Of a stretch of 64,000 nt of DNA, positions 25,890 through 33,956 are shown piece after piece. The stretch's first letter is position 1. Each line of letters opens with the position of its first letter. A program made the translations under genes and the position numbers. Under the pieces are notes generated by a model, which did no database searches, was not told the DNA's origin, and saw nothing but the letters and a program-made list of their open reading frames with translations. The DNA is taken from assembly GCA_009695065.1 (NCBI GenBank), contig SIBR01000007.1, positions 1 through 64,000 on the forward strand. Direction: 5' to 3'. Source of the stretch: Opitutus sp. GTDB taxonomy: Bacteria > Verrucomicrobiota > Verrucomicrobiae > Opitutales > Opitutaceae.

Positions 25890-27245
25890 TCACGCTTTCA
25901 ACGCGACCTCGAACGGCGCGGCCGTCTTGGCGCGGATGTTGTCGAGCGTGACGCCGGGATGCAGCTCGGTGAGCACAAGGCCGCCGCCGGGTTTCACGTC
26001 GAACACGCCGAGATCGGTGATGATGAGGCTGACGACGCCCTTGCCGGTGATCGGCAGCGTGCACTCTTTGAGAATCTTCGAGCTGCCGTCCTTTGCGCAG
26101 TGCTCCATGACGGCGACGACGCGCTTCACGCCGGCGACGAGGTCCATGGCGCCGCCGGGCCCCTTGACCATTTTGCCGGGGACCATCCAGTTCGCGATGT
26201 CGCCGTTGTCGGCCACTTCGAGGGCGCCGAGGATCGAGAGGTCGATGTGGCCGCCGCGGATCATCGCGAACGAGTCCGCGCTCGAGAAGAACGCCGAGCC
26301 CGCGATCGTGGTAACGGTCTGCTTGCCCGCGTTGATGAGGTCGGGGTCGACCTGGTCCTCGGCGGGAAAAGGGCCGATGCCGAGCAGGCCGTTCTCGGAC
26401 TGCAGGGTGACGTTCATGCCCGCGGGGATGAAATTGGCGACGAGCGTGGGGATGCCGATGCCGAGGTTGACGTGAAAGCCGTCGCGCAATTCCCGGGCCG
26501 CCCGGCGTGCCATGAGCTCGCGGATGGGGGAGTCCTTCTTCGAGGCCGCCGCGCCCGCGACGGTGCGAAACTCGATGCGCTTCTCGTAATTCACGCCCTG
26601 CACGATGCGGTCCACGTAGATGCCGGGCGTGTGGATCTGGTCGGGATCGAGCGCGCCGACCTCGACCAGTTCCTCGACCTCGGCGACGCAGACCTTGCCG
26701 CAGGTGGCGATCATCGGGTTGAAATTCCGCGCGGTCTTGCGGAAGACGAGGTTGCCGGCCTTGTCGCCCTTCCACGCCTTGACGATGGCGACGTCGGCGG
26801 TGATTGCGCGTTCGAGCACGTAGTCGCGGCCGTCGAACGTCTTCGTTTCCCTGCCGTCGGCGAGTTTCGTGCCGAAGGCCGTGCGGGTATAGAAGCCGGG
26901 AATGCCGGCGCCGCCGGCGCGGAGCCGCTCGGCCAGCGTGCCCTGCGGGATGAGAGTCAACTCCAGCTCGCCGGCCAGCACCTGGCGCTCGAACTCCTTG
27001 TTCTCCCCCACGTAGGAGGCCATGACCTTTTTGACCTGCCGCGTTTTTAACAGCAGTCCCATGCCGAAATCATCCACGCCGGCGTTGTTGCCGATGATGG
27101 TCAGGCTCTTCACGCCGCTGTCGCGGAGCGCCCGGATGAGGTTTTCCGGGATGCCGCAGAGGCCGAAGCCACCGGCGGCGAGCGTCATGTGGTCAAAGAG
27201 GAGCCCGGCGAGGGCGGCTTCGGCGGAGGGGAATACTTTGGTCAT
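25890..27245 (-). CDS. Fused 3-oxoacid CoA-transferase (subunits A and B)
   Basis: A 451-residue protein combining both subunits of succinyl-CoA:3-ketoacid CoA-transferase. The A part (1 to about 230) has LAAGGFGLCGIPENLI, IGNNAGVDDFGMGLLL and FNPMIATCGKVCVAEVEEL. The B part (about 238-451) starts IRELMARRAARELRDG and contains the catalytic Glu284 in LQSENGLLGIG, then GGHIDLSILGALEV and VMEHCAKDGSSKI. Bacterial enzymes are commonly two genes (ScoA/ScoB), whereas animal SCOT is one chain as here. It activates acetoacetate to acetoacetyl-CoA using succinyl-CoA. The thiolase encoded immediately upstream would then give two acetyl-CoA. Confidence 0.92.
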   Translation of the reverse strand: MTKVFPSAEAALAGLLFDHMTLAAGGFGLCGIPENLIRALRDSGVKSLTIIGNNAGVDDFGMGLLLKTRQVKKVMASYVGENKEFERQVLAGELELTLIPQGTLAERLRAGGAGIPGFYTRTAFGTKLADGRETKTFDGRDYVLERAITADVAIVKAWKGDKAGNLVFRKTARNFNPMIATCGKVCVAEVEELVEVGALDPDQIHTPGIYVDRIVQGVNYEKRIEFRTVAGAAASKKDSPIRELMARRAARELRDGFHVNLGIGIPTLVANFIPAGMNVTLQSENGLLGIGPFPAEDQVDPDLINAGKQTVTTIAGSAFFSSADSFAMIRGGHIDLSILGALEVADNGDIANWMVPGKMVKGPGGAMDLVAGVKRVVAVMEHCAKDGSSKILKECTLPITGKGVVSLIITDLGVFDVKPGGGLVLTELHPGVTLDNIRAKTAAPFEVALKA

Positions 27246-27312
27246 GAGAGCGAAAAATTATTGGGGAGAAGAGATCGTGGACAGGAGTCCGGCGGAGCGG
27301 TTCGGACCACCA

Positions 27313-27344
27313 GCTCGTTCGGCAGCGGAAGTCTGCGAACGAGC
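27313..27344. repeat. Intergenic hairpin between thiolase and CoA-transferase genes
   Basis: GCTCGTTCGGCAG and CTGCGAACGAGC pair almost perfectly with one bulged base and a seven-base loop. On the minus strand, in which both flanking genes are transcribed, the hairpin is not followed by a U-run, so it is more likely an RNA-processing or attenuating hairpin than a strong terminator. Confidence 0.4.
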
Positions 27345-27364
27345 CGGCCTGATCTGATGCCGGT

Positions 27365-28540
27365 TCACACCAACTCGACGCAGACGGCCAGCCCCTCGCC
27401 GCCGCCGATGCAGATCGCCGCGACCCCGCGTTTGAGGCCGCGCTCCTTCAGGGCGGCGAGCAGCGTGACGATGATGCGCGCGCCCGAGCAGCCGATCGGG
27501 TGGCCGAGGGCGATGGCGCCGCCGCGGACGTTGAGTTTTTCCGGCGCCACGTTGAGTTCCCGCATGAAGGCCATGGGGACGACGGCGAAAGCCTCGTTGA
27601 CCTCCCAGAGATCGACCTCGGCGACGGTCCAGCCGGCGCGCGCGAGGGCGTTTTGCGCGGCCCCAACGGGGGCAGTCGTGAACCAAAGGGGCTCCTGCGC
27701 GTGGCTGCCGAAGGCGACGATGCGGGCGAGGGGTTTCAACCCGCGCCGGGCGGACTCGGCGGCGGTCGCCAGCACCAGGGCGGCGGCGCCATCGTTGATG
27801 CTCGAGGCATTCGCCGGGGTGATCGTGCCGTCCTTCTGGAACGCCGGCTTGAGCGTGGGAATTTTTTCGTAGTTCACCTTGCCCGGGCCCTCGTCGTGTT
27901 CGACCCGGGTGGTCTTGCCCCGGCCGTCGTCGATTTCGACGGGCGTGATCTCCGCGGCGAAGCCACCCGCCTGCTGCACGGCGTTGGCCCGGCGAAAACT
28001 TTCGCTGGCAAAGGCGTCCTGCTGTTCGCGGGTGAAGGTGTATTTCTGCGCGCACTGCTCCGCGCAGTTGCCCATGTGAATATTGTTGTACGGATCCCAC
28101 AGGCCGTCGTGGATCATCGAGTCGACGACCTGCTGGTGCCCGATGCGGTAGCCCTCGCGCGCCTTGGGCAGGAGATACGGGGCGGAACTCATGTTCTCCA
28201 TGCCGCCAGCCACGACCACGGTGGCGTCGCCGGCCCCCAGGGCGTGCGCGCCCTGCATCACGGCCTGCAGGCCGGAGCCGCAAACTTTATGAATCGTCAC
28301 CGTGCGCACGCCGGGAGGGAGTCCGGCGGCGAGGGCGGCCTGCCGGGCGGGAGCCTGGCCGAGTCCGGCCTGCAGGACATTGCCCATCAGGACATCGGTG
28401 ACGACACCGGCGTCGAGGCCGGCGTGGGCCAGCGCGCCCTTGATGGCGGTGGCGCCGAGCCGCGGCGCCGGCACGCGGGCGAGCGCGCCCTGAAAAGCGC
28501 CGAGAGGAGTGCGGGTGGCGGAGAGAATGACAATCGACAT
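27365..28540 (-). CDS. Thiolase (acetyl-CoA C-acyltransferase/acetyltransferase)
   Basis: A 391-residue thiolase. The acylated cysteine is Cys87 in HKVCGSGLQAVMQGA. The C-terminal motifs are NEAFAVVPMAF, GGAIALGHPIGCSGAR (catalytic His about 347) and CIGGGEGLA (second Cys about 377). The length is that of a biosynthetic or short-chain thiolase. An 18-residue extension upstream reads Pro-rich and is not part of the family, so ATG at 28540 is preferred. It is the first gene of the minus-strand arm and should cleave acetoacetyl-CoA made by the following CoA-transferase, or 3-ketoacyl-CoA made by the FadJ-type enzyme. Confidence 0.92.
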   Translation of the reverse strand: MSIVILSATRTPLGAFQGALARVPAPRLGATAIKGALAHAGLDAGVVTDVLMGNVLQAGLGQAPARQAALAAGLPPGVRTVTIHKVCGSGLQAVMQGAHALGAGDATVVVAGGMENMSSAPYLLPKAREGYRIGHQQVVDSMIHDGLWDPYNNIHMGNCAEQCAQKYTFTREQQDAFASESFRRANAVQQAGGFAAEITPVEIDDGRGKTTRVEHDEGPGKVNYEKIPTLKPAFQKDGTITPANASSINDGAAALVLATAAESARRGLKPLARIVAFGSHAQEPLWFTTAPVGAAQNALARAGWTVAEVDLWEVNEAFAVVPMAFMRELNVAPEKLNVRGGAIALGHPIGCSGARIIVTLLAALKERGLKRGVAAICIGGGEGLAVCVELV

Positions 28541-28794
28541 GGCGGGAGGAGGAAGGGGGGGCCGCCCGACGGGATCAAGCGATGAGGCGATCATCGGATT
28601 TGGGGCAGACCGTGAATCACCGAGTGTTTGTGAAACGAATCCGACGGCAAGTCTGGGGTGCGACGAATCGAAACCGTGGGGACGCGGCGGAAAGGGCAGG
28701 CGGATGATACGAACCCGCCGGTGGGGTTCTTACGTGATTCCTGCACTCAATCAGGGTTGACCGATCTCGAACGGCTCCCGTATCCCCTCCGCTC

Positions 28795-29840
28795 ATGACT
28801 ACGAGGAAAAGTTCATCCTATTGGGGTTCAATGCTGGCCCTCGCACTTATTCTTTGCGTCAAGCCGTCCTTCGCCGACGTCGTCGAGACCAAGAGCGGCG
28901 CGCGCATCGTTGGCAAAGTCGTCGCCATCGACGGCGGCACGGTTTCGGTCGACACCAACTTTGCCGGCACGATTGCCGTCAAGCAGTCGGAGGTCACCGC
29001 CATCACGACCGATGCGCCGGTGGCCGTCCGGCTGGCCAGCGGCACCACATCGATGGCAGGGTTTCGACCGCGAATGGCTCCGTCCAGGTCGCCGGCACCG
29101 ATGGCACGGTGACCACGACCGTCGACAAGGTGGCCGCCTCCTGGGCCGCCGGCGCCAAGGATCCGGCGGTGTCGGCGCTCGAAACGCACTGGGCCTACGA
29201 GGCCGCGGTCGATATCTCGGGCAAGACGGGCAACAAGGAGCAGCTCGCCACCTCGGCGTCCCTCCGCGCCGTGCACAAGACGGCGCGTGACGCCCTGCAA
29301 TTCTACACCGCGTATGACCGCCAGGTGACGAGCGGGACCAAGTCGGCCGACCAGTTCAAGGCCGGCTCCGACTACCAGAACAATTTTTCCGGCAAGACGT
29401 CCTGGTATGTGCGCGACGAAGGTGGCTTCGACCGGGTGAAGGACGTGGAACTGTATAACGTGGCGGCCGCCGGTTTCGGCTACGACATGATCAAAAAGCC
29501 GAAGCAAACGCTGACGACCCGCGCCGGTTTCTCGTTCCGCTATGAGGGTTACAAGAGCCCGCTGACGACGGACGTGAAGAGCGCCGGTCTCGACTTCGGG
29601 CTCAGCCACGAGCTCACGCTGGCCAATTCGAAAATCGTGAACCGTCTCGCCTACGTCCCGTCCTTCGCGGATTTCGGCAACTACCGGATATCCCACGAAT
29701 CGTTTTACGAACTTCCCATGGCCGCCCCCAGCTGGAAACTGCGGCTGGGCGTGAGCAATGATTTCAACAGCACGCCGGGCCTGGGGATCGAAAGACTCGA
29801 CACCGCTTATTTCACCCGGCTGGTCTTGAGCTGGAAATAA
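28795..29840 (+). pseudogene. DUF481 outer-membrane beta-barrel protein, frameshifted
   Basis: From ATG 28795, a signal peptide (GSMLALALILCVKPSFA) leads into KSGARIVGKVVAIDGGTVSV and AVRLASGTT; the frame then turns Arg/Pro-rich and stops at 29112. One base earlier, the neighbouring frame picks up exactly where expected with IDGRVSTANGSVQVAG. It continues through a DUF481 barrel (HWAYEAAVDISGKTGN, GYDMIKKPKQTLTTRAGFSF) to the aromatic C-terminus TRLVLSWK at 29840. The break is at about 29045-29048 (GGCACCACAT) and is repaired by one added base in the CC run. The result would be about 348 residues, usual for the family. Either a real one-base deletion or a sequencing error; I cannot tell which. 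Confidence 0.75.
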
Positions 29841-29848
29841 TCGGTCTG

Positions 29849-29897
29849 CCGGTTCGCCCCCGTGTCATGGCCGGCAAGCGAGACGCGGGGGGGCCGG
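29849..29897 (+). terminator. Hairpin downstream of DUF481 gene
   Basis: CCCCCGTGTC (29857-29866) pairs with GACGCGGGGG (29882-29891) with one G-U pair, and an outer CCGG/CCGG pair extends the stem. It begins nine bases after the DUF481 stop. There is no U-run, so it may be a rho-independent-like or 3'-protecting hairpin. Confidence 0.4.
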
Positions 29898-29996
29898 ATG
29901 ATCTGTTAGCGCTTAGGTGCCCCTTCCAAAAACCTGGATTTTGTCCTGCCGCGCCGGAGGCGGGATGAGATTCAGGCCCTCACCCCGTCTTTCCCG

Positions 29997-32264
29997 ATGA
30001 CCTCCACCGCCCCTGCCCCCCATGTTTGGAAGTTTTTTCGCGCCGGCGGTCTCGATCAGGTTTCCCTCCTGACCGGCGCCGACCTGCTGCATCTCGACCA
30101 GCTCGACCAGGAGCTCTGGGTGGCGCTGGGTTGCCCGGTCAAGGGTCACGGCATCGACGAAAAAACGCTCGCCCTGATCGACACCGATAACGACGGCCGC
30201 ATCGGGGTGCCGGATGTCATCGCCGCCGTCAAATGGGCGGCCGCGCGGCTGAGGGATGCGGGCGAACTGTTGCATGGCGCCGAGGCCCTGCCGCTGGCGG
30301 CGATCGACGCCAGCACGGCGGAGGGCAAGATCCTGCTCGCCTCCGCCCGGCAGGTTCTGGCCAGTCTCGGCAAGCGCGAGGCGACGGCCATCGCCGTGGG
30401 CGAGGTGAGCGATACGGCGAAAATCTTCGCGGCCAATCCCCTCAACGGCGACGGCATCATCCCGCCCGCCGCCACGGAGGATCCGGCGATCCAGGCGCTG
30501 CTCGCCGACATCATCACCTGCTGTGGCGGGGTCGCGCGCAGTTCGGGCGCCGTCGGAGTGACGAAGGAGAAGATCGACACGTTCTTTGCGGAACTCGCCG
30601 CCTACGTCGCGTGGACCGAACAAAGCGCGGCGGAGGAAATCGCGGTGCTGGGCGATGCGACGGACGCCGCGTGCGGCGCGATCAAGGCCGTGCGCGCCAA
30701 GGTCGACGATTTTTTTGCCCGCAGCCGGCTCGCGTCGTTCGACAGCCGCGCGATCGCGGCGTTGAACCGGAGCGAGAGCGAGCACCTCGCGATTGCGGCG
30801 AAGGACATGAAGATTTGCGCGGAGGAAGTGAGCGGGTTCCCGCTGGCGCGCATCGAGGCGGGCAAGGCGCTGCCGCTCTTCGAGGGCGTCAATCCGGCGT
30901 GGGCCGGAGCGCTGGCCGCACTGCATAAAAGTGCGGTCGCCCCCGTGTTTGGCCCCAGCCAGACGACACTCACCGCCGAGGAATGGGCCGCGCTCAACGC
31001 CCGCTTCGCCGCCTACGAAACGTGGCTCGGCGGCAAGGCCGGCAGTGCGGTGGAGAAGATCGGGCTGATCCGCATCCGGGAAATTCTCGGGAGTTCCGGC
31101 CGGGCGGCGCTCGCGACGCTGGTCGCCCAGGACCAGGCGCTCGAACCCGAGTTCAAGGCGATCAGCGCGGTCGAGCGGCTCGTGCGCTGCCATCGGGATC
31201 TGCGCACCCTGCTGCATAATTTCGTTAATTTCGCCGATTTTTATTCCCGGGATCGCTGGGGCGCGTTCCAAGCGGGCACGCTCTTTCTCGACAGCCGTTC
31301 GACCGAGCTCTGCATCCGCGTGGACGGCGTCAATCCGCTGGCGGCGATGAGCAAGGCCTACATCGCGTACTGCACCTGCACGCCGGCGGGCGGGGGCGCC
31401 CCGATCACGATCGCCGCCTGCTTCACCCAGGGCGACAGCGACTACCTGTTCGTCGGGCGCAACGGCGTGTTCTACGACCGGCAGGGGCGTCTCTGGTATG
31501 CCGTCATCACGAGCATCGCGGACAACCCGATCAGCATCCGCCAGGCGTTTTGGTCGCCGTATAAGAAGTTGATCCGGATGATCGAGGAACAGATCGCCCG
31601 GCGCGCGGCGGCGGCGGATGTCGAGGCGAACAGCCGGCTGGCGGCGGTGGCGGAGAAGGTGGCCGCGGCGGACAAGGCGAAACCGGAACCGAAGAAATTC
31701 GACCTGGCGCTGATCACCGGCATGGGCGTGGCGTTTGGCGCCATCGGCACCTTCCTCGCCACGATGTTTTCTAAATTCGTGGATATCCCCGGCTGGCAGC
31801 TCCCCTTGATTCTGGTCGGGCTGATGCTGGTGGTTTCGCTGCCCTCGATGTTCATTGCCGCCCTGAAGTTGCGGCAGCGCACGCTGGGCCCGATCCTCGA
31901 GGGCAACGGCTGGGCCATCAACGGCCGCGTCAAGATCAACATCCCGTTCGGTGCGGCCCTGACCAAAATGGCCACGCTGCCGCCCGGGGCGAAACGGTCG
32001 CTCGAGGATCCCTACGAGGACAAAGAGGCCGCCCAACGGAAGCGGCGGGCGTTGCTCCTGCTGTTGCTGGGCCTCGCGGTCGGCGCGGCCCTCTGGATTC
32101 GCCGGGATCACAATCGCCGGGGCACTACTTCTGGCAGCCCGCCCCGGCGGCCGCGGCCGCTTCTGCCCCGGCGAAATAAAGATAAACCGCCACCGGCCAG
32201 TGGGGGGTGCGCCACGATCGGGCTCGCCTGCCGCGTCCGACTGCACTGGGCTCGGGCGGACTAA
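29997..32264 (+). CDS. Large EF-hand membrane protein of unknown function (3' end apparently frameshifted)
   Basis: I do not recognise a named family. The N-terminal part has an EF-hand loop IDTDNDGRIG (Asp62, Asp64, Asp66, Gly67) and a degenerate second one in NPLNGDGII. Residues to about 560 are soluble, helix-rich and contain FVNFADFYSRDRWGAFQAG and VGRNGVFYDRQGRLWYAVI. An Ala/Lys-rich linker precedes three membrane segments (about 571-592, 600-622 and 685-702). The final residues, Arg/Pro-rich after WIRRDHNRRG, look out of frame. The adjacent frame instead reads HYFWQPAP, then Ala-rich, and ends APAK at TAA 32177-32179. One extra G in the GGGG run at 32119-32122 would restore that shorter end. 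The plus-strand Dabb gene follows. Confidence 0.7.
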   Translation: MTSTAPAPHVWKFFRAGGLDQVSLLTGADLLHLDQLDQELWVALGCPVKGHGIDEKTLALIDTDNDGRIGVPDVIAAVKWAAARLRDAGELLHGAEALPLAAIDASTAEGKILLASARQVLASLGKREATAIAVGEVSDTAKIFAANPLNGDGIIPPAATEDPAIQALLADIITCCGGVARSSGAVGVTKEKIDTFFAELAAYVAWTEQSAAEEIAVLGDATDAACGAIKAVRAKVDDFFARSRLASFDSRAIAALNRSESEHLAIAAKDMKICAEEVSGFPLARIEAGKALPLFEGVNPAWAGALAALHKSAVAPVFGPSQTTLTAEEWAALNARFAAYETWLGGKAGSAVEKIGLIRIREILGSSGRAALATLVAQDQALEPEFKAISAVERLVRCHRDLRTLLHNFVNFADFYSRDRWGAFQAGTLFLDSRSTELCIRVDGVNPLAAMSKAYIAYCTCTPAGGGAPITIAACFTQGDSDYLFVGRNGVFYDRQGRLWYAVITSIADNPISIRQAFWSPYKKLIRMIEEQIARRAAAADVEANSRLAAVAEKVAAADKAKPEPKKFDLALITGMGVAFGAIGTFLATMFSKFVDIPGWQLPLILVGLMLVVSLPSMFIAALKLRQRTLGPILEGNGWAINGRVKINIPFGAALTKMATLPPGAKRSLEDPYEDKEAAQRKRRALLLLLLGLAVGAALWIRRDHNRRGTTSGSPPRRPRPLLPRRNKDKPPPASGGCATIGLACRVRLHWARAD

Positions 32265-32275
32265 TCGAAATCACC

Positions 32276-32575
32276 ATGCTCGTTCACACTGTCTACTTCT
32301 GGCTGAAACCTGAACTCACTCCGGCGCAGCGCGCGGATTTCCAACGCGGCGTCGAGTCGCTCGCCGCCATCCAATCGGTCGAGAAGGTTTACATCGGCAA
32401 GCCCGCGGCCACCGGCAAACGGCCGGTGATCGACGACTCGTATTCCTGCGCGGCCACGGTCCTCTTCCAGGACGTCACGGGCCACGATGCGTATCAGGTC
32501 GACCCGATCCATCTCGCGTTCGTCAACACGTTCAAGACGCACTGGGCGCGCGTGCTGATCTACGACGCGGAGTAA
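32276..32575 (+). CDS. Dabb (stress-responsive alpha/beta barrel) domain protein
   Basis: A 99-residue protein beginning MLVHTVYFWLKPELTPAQRA, the usual V-H-x-V-x-F-x-L start of Dabb (dimeric alpha-beta barrel) proteins. It also contains SVEKVYIGKPA, SYSCAATVLFQD and a closing YQVDPIHLAFVNTFKTHW. These small proteins form dimers; some are enzymes in polyketide or sugar metabolism, but most have no known role. It is convergent with hflX, 17 bases away. Confidence 0.85.
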   Translation: MLVHTVYFWLKPELTPAQRADFQRGVESLAAIQSVEKVYIGKPAATGKRPVIDDSYSCAATVLFQDVTGHDAYQVDPIHLAFVNTFKTHWARVLIYDAE

Positions 32576-32592
32576 GCCGGCCGCACTCGGTT

Positions 32593-33870
32593 TTACTTCA
32601 CCACGAACGGCGCGAAGAAGGCCGCCTGAGTTGGCGGGTAGCGGCCGCGAAGCCGCACGCTGCCGTCGAGCTGTTCCTCGCTCTGGATGTGCCCGACCTG
32701 GTGCAGGCGCGCGATCACGTCGTAGCGCTCGTGCGGCACGAGCAGCTCCGTCGATTCGAGCGCTTCCGCGATCAATTCCAAGCATCGCGCCTCGAGCTGG
32801 TCGAGCCCGGCGCCCGTGCGCGCGCTGACGAAGACCGCGCCGGGCACGAGTTTGCGCGCCACCGCGACCATCGCCTCGTTGGCCGCGTCGACCTTGTTGA
32901 ACACGGTGACGATGGTCTGGTCGCCCGCGCCCAGTTCGCCGAGCACCTCCAGCGTTGTCGCGTAGTGCTGCGCGACGTTGGGATTGGTGACATCGAGCAC
33001 GTGGACGAGAAAGTCGGCGACGATCACTTCCTCCAGCGTCGCCTTGAACGCCTCGACGAGGCCGTGCGGCAGGCGGCGGATGAAGCCGACGGTATCGGTG
33101 ACGAGCAGCTTCTGGTTGCCGAGCAGCACGAGCTGGCGCGTGGTCGGGTCGAGCGTGGCGAAGAGCTTGTCGGCGGCGAGCACCTGCGCGCCGGTGAGGG
33201 AGTTGAGAAGCGTGGATTTACCGGCGTTGGTGTAGCCGACGATCGCGCAGGTGGGAACGGGCACGCGCTGCCGCTTGCGGCGCTGCACGTCGCGCTGCTG
33301 GACGACCTGCTTCAACTCGTGCTTCAGGTGCGTGATGCGGTCGCGAACGAGGCGCCGGTCCTGTTCGAGCTGGGTCTCGCCCTCGCCGCCCATCTTGCCC
33401 TTGCCGCGCTGCCGCGAAAGGTGGGCCCACGCGCGCGTGAGGCGGGGCAGGGAATACTCCATCCGCGCGAGCGCGACCTGGAGGACGGCCTCGCGAGTTT
33501 GGGCGCGGTCGGCGAAAATTTCGAGGATGACCTCCTGGCGGTCGATGACGGCGAAGCCGGAGAGTTCCTCCCAGTTGCGCTGCTGCGCGGGCGAGAGGGC
33601 CTCGTCGAACACAATGACATCGGCGCCGTCGGCCTTGGCCAGATCGACGAGTTCCTGCGCCTTGCCGCTGCCGAGCAGGAGGGCGGGGGTGGGCCGGCGC
33701 AGGTTCACGAGGGTGCTGCGCGTCACGGTGAGCCGCAGGTTTTCGACGAGTTCCTTCAGTTCGAGCAGCAGCTCGGCGCCCTCGCCGTCCGTCATTTTGT
33801 CGGTCTGCACGCCCACGAGAAAGGCGCGTTCGAGCTTGTTGGGACGGGTTTCGTCGAGGAAGTCGGCCAT
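32593..33870 (-). CDS. hflX: GTPase HflX
   Basis: A 425-residue HflX. The N-terminal HflX domain includes VDLAKADGADVIVFDEALSP. The glycine-rich linker SRQRGKGKMGGEGETQLEQ is diagnostic. G-domain motifs are G1 GYTNAGKSTLLN, G3 DTVGFIRRLPHGLVEAFK and G4 NKVD. HflX binds the large ribosomal subunit and splits stalled or stress-damaged ribosomes. Start at 33870 (MADFLDETRPNKLERAFLVG) is preferred over a start seven codons upstream. It lies 86 bases downstream of the histidine kinase on the same strand, so it could be expressed partly by read-through. Confidence 0.93.
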   Translation of the reverse strand: MADFLDETRPNKLERAFLVGVQTDKMTDGEGAELLLELKELVENLRLTVTRSTLVNLRRPTPALLLGSGKAQELVDLAKADGADVIVFDEALSPAQQRNWEELSGFAVIDRQEVILEIFADRAQTREAVLQVALARMEYSLPRLTRAWAHLSRQRGKGKMGGEGETQLEQDRRLVRDRITHLKHELKQVVQQRDVQRRKRQRVPVPTCAIVGYTNAGKSTLLNSLTGAQVLAADKLFATLDPTTRQLVLLGNQKLLVTDTVGFIRRLPHGLVEAFKATLEEVIVADFLVHVLDVTNPNVAQHYATTLEVLGELGAGDQTIVTVFNKVDAANEAMVAVARKLVPGAVFVSARTGAGLDQLEARCLELIAEALESTELLVPHERYDVIARLHQVGHIQSEEQLDGSVRLRGRYPPTQAAFFAPFVVK

Positions 33871-33956
33871 TGGATAAAGGAGGGCACCCAATCCCCGATC
33901 AGGCGAGAGTCAAACCGGCCCGGCCGGGTCCTCATGCGCGGCCTCACGGGAGTCGG

